Shown here: positions 57,457 to 64,000 of the stretch, piece by piece
How positions within the stretch are numbered: the first letter of the stretch is position 1
Layout of the letters: every line of letters begins with the position of its first letter
From: Mycolicibacterium rutilum
Lineage (GTDB): Bacteria; Actinomycetota; Actinomycetes; Mycobacteriales; Mycobacteriaceae
Length of the DNA: 64,000 nt
Reading direction: 5' to 3'
NCBI RefSeq assembly: GCF_900108565.1
Contig: NZ_LT629971.1
Location: forward strand, 2,294,001-2,358,000
Translations under genes and position numbers: made by a program
The notes under the pieces: model-generated
Told to the model about the DNA's origin: nothing
Databases searched by the model: none
The model's input: only the letters and a program-made list of their open reading frames with translations

Positions 57457-58511
57457 CCGCCGATGGCGCTCATCGGCCGGTCGGGCTGGACGAAGCCGGG
57501 GTCGTTGATGCCGTGTCCGGCGGCCTTGGCCCACATCGCGGTGCGCCAGGCCGCCTCGACAGCGGCGTCGTCCGCGCCGGAACGCATGAGTAGCCGCAGG
57601 TCGGTCTCCTGGCGGGCGAACAGACAGTTGCGGACCTGGCCGTCGGCGGTCAGCCGGGTGCGGTCGCAGGCGGAGCAGAAGGCGTGCGAGACCGACGCGA
57701 TGATCCCGACCGTGCCCGGGGTGGCCCCGCCGACGCGCCACAACTCGGCGGGCGCCGAACCGCGCGGTGCGGTGTCGGGGCTGAGCTCGAAGTGCTGCTG
57801 CAGCGTCTCGAGGATCTCGTCGGCGCCGATGGCCCGTCCGCGTTGCCACTCGCGGCCGGCGTCCAGCGGCATCTGCTCGATGATGCGCAGCTGGTATCCG
57901 TGTTCGAGGCAGAACCGCAGCAGCGCGACGGCATCGTCGAGCCCGGTCACCGGGTCGAGGACCGCGTTGACCTTGACGGGGTCCAGGCCCGCCGCTTTGG
58001 CCGCCGCGAGCCCGGCCAGCACATCGGGGAGGCGGTCGCGGCGGGTGATCGCGGCGAACCGCGCCGGGTCGACGGTGTCGAGGGAGACGTTGATGCGCTT
58101 GAGCCCGGCCTGCCTGAGCGCGTCGGCGCGCCGCGCGAGCCCGATGCCGTTGGTGGTCAGCGTGATCTCGGGCTGCGGGCGCAGCGACGCGGTCGCGGCG
58201 ATGACGTCCTCGAGGTGCTTGGCCACCAGGGGCTCGCCGCCGGTGAACCGGACGCTGGTGATGCCCAGCCGCTCGACCGCGATGCGCAGCAGGCGGGTCA
58301 GCTCCTCGGGGCGCAGCAGCCGGTCGGACTCCAGCCAGTCCAGCCCTTCGGCGGGCATGCAGTAGGTGCAGCGCAGATTGCACCGATCGGTCAGCGAGAC
58401 CCGCAGATCGGTCGCGACCCGGCCGAACGTGTCGATCAGCGGCCCGTCGGTGGGAGCCGACGTGGCGGGCGCCGAGGCGATGGCGGGCAGGCCGAGGCCG
58501 ACGACGGTCAT
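57453..58511 (-). CDS. moaA: GTP 3',8-cyclase MoaA
   Basis: 352 aa. Radical SAM cluster CNLRCTYC (C44, C48, C51), the SVRFTGGEPLVAKHLEDVIA motif, LTTNGIGLARRADAL, and the second [4Fe-4S] site in HAFCSACDRTRLTADGQVRN plus CLFA. The C-terminal pair GG after MSAI is present, as needed for activity. It makes 3',8-cH2GTP, the MoaC substrate. ATG overlaps the YccF-gene stop. Confidence 0.95.
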   Translation of the reverse strand: MTVVGLGLPAIASAPATSAPTDGPLIDTFGRVATDLRVSLTDRCNLRCTYCMPAEGLDWLESDRLLRPEELTRLLRIAVERLGITSVRFTGGEPLVAKHLEDVIAATASLRPQPEITLTTNGIGLARRADALRQAGLKRINVSLDTVDPARFAAITRRDRLPDVLAGLAAAKAAGLDPVKVNAVLDPVTGLDDAVALLRFCLEHGYQLRIIEQMPLDAGREWQRGRAIGADEILETLQQHFELSPDTAPRGSAPAELWRVGGATPGTVGIIASVSHAFCSACDRTRLTADGQVRNCLFARQETDLRLLMRSGADDAAVEAAWRTAMWAKAAGHGINDPGFVQPDRPMSAIGG

Positions 58512-58912
58512 GCGAACGCCCGTTCCGGGTTGGCCACCGAGTCGACCGGCACGATGTCCTTGCCCAGCGGCATCAGCGACACGGGGATCAGCTTGAGGTT
58601 GGCAAGCGCGAGGGGGATGCCGATGATCGTGATCGCCATGGCGACCGCGGTGATGATGTGGCCGATCGCCAGCCAGATGCCGAACAGGATGATCCAGATG
58701 ACGTTGCCGATCAGGGCGCCGGGGCGGGGGCCGGGCTTGTCGACGACCGTGCGGCCGAACGGCCACAGCGCGAACACCGCGATCCGCAGCGCGGCGAAGC
58801 CGAACGGGATCGTGATGATCAGGACGAAACAGATCAGCGCCGCGAGCAGGTAACCCAGCGCCAGCCACAGGCCGCCGAAGATCAACCAGATGACGTTCAA
58901 CAGCAGTCGCAT
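58508..58912 (-). CDS. YccF-domain (DUF307) membrane protein
   Basis: 134 aa. Two copies of the YccF motif are visible: NVIWLIFGGLWLALGYLLAA at about residue 6 and NVIWIILFGIWLAIGHIITA at about 72, each followed by a hydrophobic helix. Four membrane segments are likely. Function unknown (Rv0870c-like). It heads a leftward coupled set YccF-moaA-moaD, with ATGA overlaps at each joint, and is divergent from cspB over 151 bp. Confidence 0.92.
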   Translation of the reverse strand: MRLLLNVIWLIFGGLWLALGYLLAALICFVLIITIPFGFAALRIAVFALWPFGRTVVDKPGPRPGALIGNVIWIILFGIWLAIGHIITAVAMAITIIGIPLALANLKLIPVSLMPLGKDIVPVDSVANPERAFA

Positions 58913-59063
58913 GTGGGCGTTCTTCTCCTCCGGCAGTGGTCCCAGCCTACCGATACTGGGGTGCTGGCGAGGTCGAGGTCAGAGTAGGATCGGACACCAC
59001 GCGTCCCGGCGCATACGGGGCGCTTTCCTTATGTAAGTAGTAGACGACAAGCGGGTGAGTTCA

Positions 59064-59474
59064 GTGCCGACCGGCCGGGTTAAGTGGTACGACGCCGAAA
59101 AGGGCTTCGGTTTTCTGTCGCAGGAAGACGGCGAGGACGTCTACGTCCGGTCGTCGGCGCTGCCCACCGGTGTCGAGACCCTCAAGGCCGGCCAGCGCGT
59201 CGAGTTCGGGGTGGCCGCCGGCCGCCGCGGCCCGCAGGCGCTCAGCCTGAAGGTCCTCGAGCCGCCGCCGAGCCTGTCCCGGACCCGTCGCGAGGCCGCC
59301 GCCGCGACACACAAGCACAGCCCCGACGAGCTGCACGGAATGATCGAGGACATGATCGTGCTGCTCGAGAGCGCTGTGCAGCCCGAACTGCGCAAGGGCC
59401 GCTACCCCGACCGCAAGGTCGCCCGCCGGGTGTCGGAAGTGGTGCGCGCGGTCGGCCGCGAACTCGAGTCGTAG
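59064..59474 (+). CDS. cspB: Cold-shock-domain protein, CspB type with C-terminal extension
   Basis: 136 aa. The OB-fold cold-shock domain fills residues 1-67 with RNP1 [13 protein letters not shown] and RNP2 DVYVRSSAL, opening [14 protein letters not shown]-terminal helical extension (about 70-136, [20 protein letters not shown]) is characteristic of the mycobacterial Rv0871-type protein and absent from short CspA. GTG 59064 is preferred over 59055 because the family begins at (M)[12 protein letters not shown]-chaperone role inferred from family. Confidence 0.93.
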   Translation: MPTGRVKWYDAEKGFGFLSQEDGEDVYVRSSALPTGVETLKAGQRVEFGVAAGRRGPQALSLKVLEPPPSLSRTRREAAAATHKHSPDELHGMIEDMIVLLESAVQPELRKGRYPDRKVARRVSEVVRAVGRELES

Positions 59475-59489
59475 GTCCTGGGCTGGGCT

Positions 59490-59546
59490 CGAAACTGAGT
59501 TTGTGCGCGAAGTTTCGCCGGTTCTTGAGACGTAACCTCAGTCTCG
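59490..59546. repeat. 57-bp palindromic element A
   Basis: Outer arms CGAAACTGAGTTT (59490-59502) and AACCTCAGTCTCG (59534-59546) pair at 11 of 13 positions; an inner CGAAACT/AGTTTCG pair (59490-59496 and 59511-59517) offers an alternative fold. The whole element matches element B at 60445 without gaps (39 of 57 identical, 26 of the first 31). Lies between cspB and the DUF559 gene. Confidence 0.75.
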
Positions 59547-59550
59547 GCGC

Positions 59551-60405
59551 TCAGACGATCGCGCCCGCTTGACGCAGCGCGGCCCTGACCCGCTCGACGA
59601 TCGTGTGCGGCCGGTAGCGCAGGATTTCCGCGCTCACCCGAATGATGCGCCAGCTGAGCGCCTCGAGCCTGGCCTGCCGATCGATGTCGGCCGCCCGGGT
59701 CGCGGGATCAGACCAGTGCTGCTCGCCGTCGTACTCGACGCCGACGTTCCACTCCGGCCATCCCATGTCGATACGCGCGACGTGACCCAGTCGGTCGTAG
59801 ACGTTGATCTGGGTGTGCGACGGTCGGAGACCGGCGTCGGTCAGTACCAGCCGCGTCCTCGTCTCCTGGGGAGACTCCGCGCCGGCATCGGCAAGCTTGA
59901 TGACTTCACGTAACTGCTCCAGTCCCCGCGCGCCGCGGTGACACTCGATCAGTGCCGCGACGGCTGAGAGTTTCAGCGGCGTCACCTGCAGCAGCGCGTC
60001 GACGCGGATGACGGCCAGCGTCCGGCCCGCGCGGCGGCCGAGGTCGAACGCCGTCCTGGTCGGGGTGGTGACGGGCAGCCCGCGCACGACGGTTACTTCC
60101 TCCGGCGTGAGAGTGTCGTTGCGCAGCACGATCCCAGACGTCTTGTGCTGGCTGCGCTGGTTGAGTTCGGCGGGTAGTCGCGCGTCGATCCACTTGGCGC
60201 CGTGCATCGCGGCGGCCGAGACACCGACGATCGTCGCCCGGCGGTGCGACCACAACCAGGCGGCGTGGGCCTTCTGCACTGGGGTCAGTGATTGCCCCGA
60301 TGGGACGTAGACGTTGCGGTACACCGCGTCGTAGCGGGTGGCCAACTGGTAGCGGTTCAGCAGTCCCGCCGCCAGCGCCTCGCTACCCAGGAATGGCCAC
60401 TCCAC
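59551..60405 (-). CDS. DUF559 (VSR-like nuclease) protein with N-terminal AbiEi-like region
   Basis: 284 aa. The N-terminal part has a winged-helix-like region of the type annotated as AbiEi antitoxin-like (LLNRYQLATRYDAVYRNVYV, KAHAAWLWSHRRATIVGVSA). The C-terminal about 90 residues are DUF559: HVARIDMGWPEWNVGVEYDG, EQHWSDPATRAADIDRQARL and SWRIIRVSAEILRYRP, with the E-x-D-G...H...D...R pattern of VSR-like endonucleases. The family is expanded in mycobacteria and its function is unknown. The gene stops 4 bp from element A and starts 39 bp from element B. Confidence 0.82.
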   Translation of the reverse strand: MEWPFLGSEALAAGLLNRYQLATRYDAVYRNVYVPSGQSLTPVQKAHAAWLWSHRRATIVGVSAAAMHGAKWIDARLPAELNQRSQHKTSGIVLRNDTLTPEEVTVVRGLPVTTPTRTAFDLGRRAGRTLAVIRVDALLQVTPLKLSAVAALIECHRGARGLEQLREVIKLADAGAESPQETRTRLVLTDAGLRPSHTQINVYDRLGHVARIDMGWPEWNVGVEYDGEQHWSDPATRAADIDRQARLEALSWRIIRVSAEILRYRPHTIVERVRAALRQAGAIV

Positions 60406-60444
60406 GTCAGTAGGACGGCACCCAGCGCCCGCCGGTTCCCTCGG

Positions 60445-60501
60445 CGAAACTGAGCTTGTGGATGAGGTTTCGCCGCCTGAACGCGCATAAGTTCAGTTTC
60501 G
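60445..60501. repeat. 57-bp palindromic element B
   Basis: Outer arms CGAAACTGAGCTT (60445-60457) and AAGTTCAGTTTCG (60489-60501) pair at 12 of 13 positions, with an inner GGCGAAAC/GGTTTCGCC pair. Same length, orientation and core as element A. It occupies much of the 114-bp gap between the divergent DUF559 and hydroquinone-reductase-like genes, ending 18 bp before the latter's ATG. Confidence 0.75.
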
Positions 60502-60519
60502 GCGGGGAAGAATCGCCTC

Positions 60520-61533
60520 ATGGCATATGTGGCCGACAAGTCCGAGTCCGGCGGCGAGTTCAACCGCGACACCAAATACATCGGCACCCGCATCACCGCC
60601 GACGGGCGTGACGGCTATCCGGTCGAACCGGGCCGCTACCGCCTCGTCGTCGCGCGGGCCTGCCCGTGGGCCAACCGCGCGATCATCGTGCGACGGCTGC
60701 TCGGCCTCGAGGACGCGTTGTCGATCGGGTTCTGCGGGCCCACCCACGACGAGGACAGCTGGACGTTCGACCTCGATCCCGGCGGCGTCGATCCGGTGCT
60801 CGGCATCCCGCGACTCAAAGACGCCTACCTGAAACGGTTTCCGGACTACGCCAAGGGCATCACGGTGCCCGCGGTCGTCGACGTACCCAGCGGGCAGGTC
60901 GTCACCAACGACTTCCCGCAGATCACGCTCGACTTCTCCACCGAGTGGACGCAGTATCACCGCGACGGCGCCCCGCAGCTGTACCCGGAGGACAAGCGCG
61001 ATGAGATCGACGAGGTCGCCCAACGCATCTACACCGAGGTGAACAACGGTGTGTACCGCTGCGGGTTCGCCGGTTCGCAGGACGCCTACCAGAAGTCCTA
61101 TGACCGGTTGTTCGCCGCGCTGGACTGGCTCTCGGAGCGCCTCGAGCGGCAGCGTTTCCTGGTGGGCGACACGATCACCGAGGCCGACGTGCGGCTGTTC
61201 ACCACGCTGGCGCGCTTCGATCCGGTGTACCACGGGCACTTCAAGTGCAACCGCGCGAAGCTCTCGGAGATGCCGGTGCTGTGGGCGTACGCACGCGACC
61301 TGTTCCAGACGCCGGGGTTCGGCGACACCATCGACTTCGTGCAGATCAAGCAGCACTACTACATCGTGCACACGGACATCAACCCGACGCAGGTCGTGCC
61401 GAAGGGGCCGGACCTGTCCAACTGGCTGACACCGCACGGACGAGAAGCGTTGGGCGGCAAGCCGTTCGGCGACGGAACCCCGCCGGGGCCGGTCCGCGAG
61501 GGCGAGCAGGTCCCTGCCGAGCACTCCGCGTAG
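60520..61533 (+). CDS. Glutathionyl-hydroquinone-reductase-like (Xi-class GST) protein
   Basis: 337 aa. The catalytic Cys motif VARACPWANRAIIVRR (C48) and the thioredoxin-like half lead to ITVPAVVDVPSGQVVTNDFP. The helical half has YRCGFAGSQDAYQKSYDRLF and RFLVGDTITEADVRLFTTLA. QIKQHYYIVHTDINPTQVVP at the C-terminus is diagnostic of Xi-class GSTs (ECM4/GS-HQR). Mycobacteria lack glutathione, so the thiol partner is probably mycothiol; this is an inference. Reduces thiol adducts of hydroquinones. Confidence 0.88.
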   Translation: MAYVADKSESGGEFNRDTKYIGTRITADGRDGYPVEPGRYRLVVARACPWANRAIIVRRLLGLEDALSIGFCGPTHDEDSWTFDLDPGGVDPVLGIPRLKDAYLKRFPDYAKGITVPAVVDVPSGQVVTNDFPQITLDFSTEWTQYHRDGAPQLYPEDKRDEIDEVAQRIYTEVNNGVYRCGFAGSQDAYQKSYDRLFAALDWLSERLERQRFLVGDTITEADVRLFTTLARFDPVYHGHFKCNRAKLSEMPVLWAYARDLFQTPGFGDTIDFVQIKQHYYIVHTDINPTQVVPKGPDLSNWLTPHGREALGGKPFGDGTPPGPVREGEQVPAEHSA

Positions 61534-61539
61534 ACCGGA

Positions 61540-62019
61540 TCAGGACCACACCGTGCGCACCGACCACTCGGCGTGCGGGGCGGGTACCTCCTCGCCGTCG
61601 ACGCGGATCAGCGTCGGCAGCATCACCGTCAGCCCGGTCAGCTTGCCGCGCCGCGCGTCGACCGTCGGGATCGTGACCGCCAACCGCGTGCCGGGGCGGA
61701 ACTCCTCGACGACGTCGTCGTCCTCGTACTGGCGCAACAACACCCACGGTGCCTTGCCGATCGCCGGCGGCACGGACAACTGCACCGCCCCGCGTTCGGT
61801 GACCGGCAGTTCGCCCTGATCGGCGAACATCTCGCAGTCGGTGGGGTCGAACACCTGGCAGTACCGGTACGGCCCGACCCGGACCGCTTGACCATGCGAA
61901 AAGGCGCTTATCTCAGGGTATTTCGCCGGCGGTTCGGCGCTGAGCCGCCACAGCAGCAGGCCGGTGCCGATCGACGCCAGCAGCACGACGGCCGCGAGCG
62001 CGGCGAGTCCACGCTTCAC
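61540..62019 (-). CDS. DUF2771 membrane-anchored protein
   Basis: 159 aa from GTG 62019, which overlaps the MFS stop (GTGA). An N-terminal anchor or signal (GLAALAAVVLLASIGTGLLL) is followed by an extracellular domain with paired Cys (YRYCQVFDPTDCEMFADQ) that matches DUF2771 (Rv0875c-like). The likely disulfide supports an outer location. Function unknown. Coupled to the MFS gene upstream. Confidence 0.85.
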   Translation of the reverse strand: MKRGLAALAAVVLLASIGTGLLLWRLSAEPPAKYPEISAFSHGQAVRVGPYRYCQVFDPTDCEMFADQGELPVTERGAVQLSVPPAIGKAPWVLLRQYEDDDVVEEFRPGTRLAVTIPTVDARRGKLTGLTVMLPTLIRVDGEEVPAPHAEWSVRTVWS

Positions 62020-63674
62020 TCCCGGCCCACCGCCGCCGCGTCGGCCCGCACGCCCTCCCGCTCGGCGAACACCGGTCGATTGCCGCCGAAGCCGGGAATC
62101 AGCGACCCGCCGCGATAGCTCACGACCGTCTGCGCCAACCCGAGGATCAGCACCGAGGTGATGGCCGTGAACCCGATCCACAGTTCGGTGTAGACGAGCA
62201 CGCCGACGGCACCGCCCGCGACCCAGGCCAACTGCAGCACCGACTCCGAACGGCCGAAGGCCGACGCTCGCGACGCCTCCGGCAGGTCGTCCTGCAGCGA
62301 CGCGTCCAGCGACGCCTTGCCGATCGCGCTGGCCCCCGACGTCAGCAGCGTGGCCACGGCGGCCACCAACAGGTTGCCGGTCAGCGCGGCCGCCAACCCC
62401 GCAGCGGCCACCAGCGTCGTGCACCGCACCACCATTTGCGCGGGTCTGCCGAGCTTGAGTCGGGCGGCGGTGAAGTTGCCCACGAAGTTGCCGATCGCGG
62501 CGGCGGCGCCGATCAGCCCGAGGATCCGCAACTGCTCCCAGCCGCTCGCATCGTGCGACTTGGCGACGAACGCGGGATACAGGAACAGGAACCCGACCAT
62601 CACCCTGATCGTGCAGACGCCCCACAGCGCGGTGATCACGTTGCGGCCCAACGGCTGCCGCGCCGATTCCGGTGACGGCTGCTGCTCGGGCCTGCGGCGC
62701 AGTTCGCCGGTGCGGCCGTGATAACTCAGCGTCGCGGGCACCTCGCCCTCGGTGACCTCCACCCACTTGGGGATCCGCATCGACAACGCCGCACCCGCCA
62801 CCGACACCGCCACGATCACGTACAGCGCGCCGGGGGCGTCGAACAGTTTGAACAGATACTCCGCGCCCGCGGCGATCCCGCCGGCCACCATGGTCCCGCC
62901 GAGCAGGCCGAACATCGTCAACCGCGAGTTCACCCGCACCAGATCGATTGTGGGCGGCAGCACCCGTGGGGTGACGGCGCTGCGCAGCACGCTGAACGAC
63001 TTGCTCAACACCATCATGCCCAGCGCGCACGGGTAGAGCACCCACGACGGGAAGCTGCCGGTGGCGCCGTCATAGTTGGCGATCAGCACCAACGCCAGCA
63101 CCGTGCGCAACGCGAACGACGTGGCCAGCGCGACGCGGCGGCCGTGCTGCAGCCGATCGAGCGCCGGACCGATCAGCGGGGCGATCACCGCGAACGGCGC
63201 GATCGTGATCAGCAGGTACAGCGCGACCTTGCTCTTGCTCTCGCCGGACGCGGCCGCGAAGAACAGGGTGTTGGCCAGCGCGACGGCCATCGCGGCGTCG
63301 ACGGCGAAGTTCGCGACCACGGGCCACGTCAGCGCCGTGAGCCCGGACTTGTCCGCGCCGTCGGCGGTGGCCGCGCGGTGCACCAGGCCGTACATCTTCG
63401 AGCCCATCTCGCGGCTGCGCTGCGCGGCCGCCCGGGTGACGGTCACCTTCTCGCCGGCCCGCTCGCCCACACCGCGGGGTGGGGGCGGGTTCTGGAATTC
63501 GCGGACCGGTTCGTCGAGCGGCGGCAACCACCGGTTGGCGCTCGGCGACGGTCCGCTGCGCCGCGGCCTGCGGTATGTGCCGTCGCTGGGATAGTTGGCC
63601 ATCCCGGGGTGTTCCTGGTCGTCGGCGGGCGGGCGCGGCGGGTAATAGCGAGGGTCACGCCGCGGTCCGGTCAC
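62016..63674 (-). CDS. MFS transporter (Rv0876c-like)
   Basis: 552 aa from GTG 63674; ATG 63602 is an alternative. A Pro/Arg-rich cytoplasmic N-terminus of about 95 residues (RDPRYYPPRPPADDQEHPGM) precedes about 12 membrane segments (WPVVANFAVDAAMAVALANT, LLITIAPFAVIAPLIGPALD, the latter resembling the MFS loop 2-3 RLQHGRRVALATS). The long N-tail is shared by the Rv0876c group. Substrate unknown. Confidence 0.87.
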   Translation of the reverse strand: MTGPRRDPRYYPPRPPADDQEHPGMANYPSDGTYRRPRRSGPSPSANRWLPPLDEPVREFQNPPPPRGVGERAGEKVTVTRAAAQRSREMGSKMYGLVHRAATADGADKSGLTALTWPVVANFAVDAAMAVALANTLFFAAASGESKSKVALYLLITIAPFAVIAPLIGPALDRLQHGRRVALATSFALRTVLALVLIANYDGATGSFPSWVLYPCALGMMVLSKSFSVLRSAVTPRVLPPTIDLVRVNSRLTMFGLLGGTMVAGGIAAGAEYLFKLFDAPGALYVIVAVSVAGAALSMRIPKWVEVTEGEVPATLSYHGRTGELRRRPEQQPSPESARQPLGRNVITALWGVCTIRVMVGFLFLYPAFVAKSHDASGWEQLRILGLIGAAAAIGNFVGNFTAARLKLGRPAQMVVRCTTLVAAAGLAAALTGNLLVAAVATLLTSGASAIGKASLDASLQDDLPEASRASAFGRSESVLQLAWVAGGAVGVLVYTELWIGFTAITSVLILGLAQTVVSYRGGSLIPGFGGNRPVFAEREGVRADAAAVGRE

Positions 63675-63762
63675 GCCTCCGATTCTCCACCATCGAAGCG
63701 GTGACGGGCGTGCAGGCAACCGGTGTGGCTACCGGTTCACCGGTCAGGCACTATTAGGGGCG

Positions 63763-64000
63763 ATGGACAGCGTGACCGAATCCGCCGAGCGCCCGGACCT
63801 GGAGGCAGTGCTTCTGGGTGCCGTCGATGACGCGCGCGCGGCGATCGTCGAGTTCAGTGGTGAGGACACCGTCGGCGAATATCTGGGCGCCGGCTTCGAC
63901 GACCCGACCGCGGCCACTCATCGGTTCCTCGCCGAGCTGCCCGGCTACCGCGGCTGGCAGTGGGCCGTCGTCGTCGCGGCCTGGCCGGGCGCGGACCACG
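63763..64000 (+). CDS. DUF3027 protein, N-terminal part (runs off the window)
   Basis: The first 79 codons from ATG 63763 (MDSVTESAERPDLEAVLLGA...). The frame is open to the end of the window. The sequence RAAIVEFSGEDTVGEYLGAG, then ATHRFLAELPGYRGWQWAVV and VAAWPGAD, matches the start of DUF3027 proteins (Rv0877-like), which are conserved in Actinobacteria and of unknown role. It is divergent from the MFS gene over 88 bp. Confidence 0.85.
   Translation, partial: MDSVTESAERPDLEAVLLGAVDDARAAIVEFSGEDTVGEYLGAGFDDPTAATHRFLAELPGYRGWQWAVVVAAWPGADH

Overview
The window looks like chromosome of a fast-growing mycobacterium (Mycolicibacterium type). It is uniformly GC-rich and densely coded, uses many GTG starts, and carries a backbone that I recognise from memory as the M. 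tuberculosis Rv0854-Rv0877 neighbourhood: SRPBCC proteins, a far/Mcr-like CoA-transferase family gene, dapC, fadA-fadB, the XPB helicase ercc3 with its Rv0862c-type partner, moaC-mog-moaE, rpfA, moaD-moaA, a YccF protein, cspB, a DUF2771 protein, an MFS transporter and a DUF3027 protein. Several accessory blocks are interposed in that backbone. No rRNA, tRNA or CRISPR array was seen.

Layout. 1-5.0 kb: end of a TetR gene, a perfect 28-bp palindrome, an FAD oxidoreductase, an SDR, small proteins and two SRPBCC paralogues. 5.0-12 kb: a LuxR-type STAND ATPase, an exported acidic protein and a zinc-ribbon/class III cyclase/ATPase fusion. 12-14.7 kb: CoA-transferase family gene, third SRPBCC paralogue, F420-type luciferase-like oxidoreductase. 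14.7-28.4 kb: a nitrogen-scavenging region. A GntR regulator, NCS1 permease and hydantoin/allantoin racemase read rightward. A leftward run of ten closely spaced genes (27124 down to 17692) encodes a urea-binding lipoprotein, fused urease gamma-beta, urease alpha, accessory proteins G, D, E and F, dapC, allantoicase and allantoinase. A divergent LuxR regulator sits at its head. Together these can convert allantoin to allantoate, then to ureidoglycolate plus urea, then to ammonia. The ureidoglycolate step is not visible.

28.4-33 kb: Old Yellow Enzyme homologue and the fadA-fadB trifunctional beta-oxidation pair, closed by a long hairpin. 33-46.8 kb: accessory genes with three well-preserved operator arrays: monooxygenase/TetR, NCS1 permease plus cysteine hydrolase, and SDR/TetR. 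It also holds an intact 1077-bp IS481-family element with a TCTAGA target duplication placed exactly at a cupin stop codon, a LysR/MFS pair with a 180-bp antiparallel overlap, and an SDR.

46.8-59.5 kb: XPB helicase and its partner (separated by a second LuxR-type ATPase and a DUF4242 gene), then molybdopterin genes on both sides of rpfA. The rpfA leader is a clear ydaO-type c-di-AMP riboswitch, with a CRP-like site further upstream. 59.5-64 kb: cspB, then a DUF559 nuclease-like gene bracketed by two 57-bp palindromic elements (a possible mobile cassette), a glutathionyl-hydroquinone-reductase-like protein, DUF2771, MFS and the start of a DUF3027 gene.
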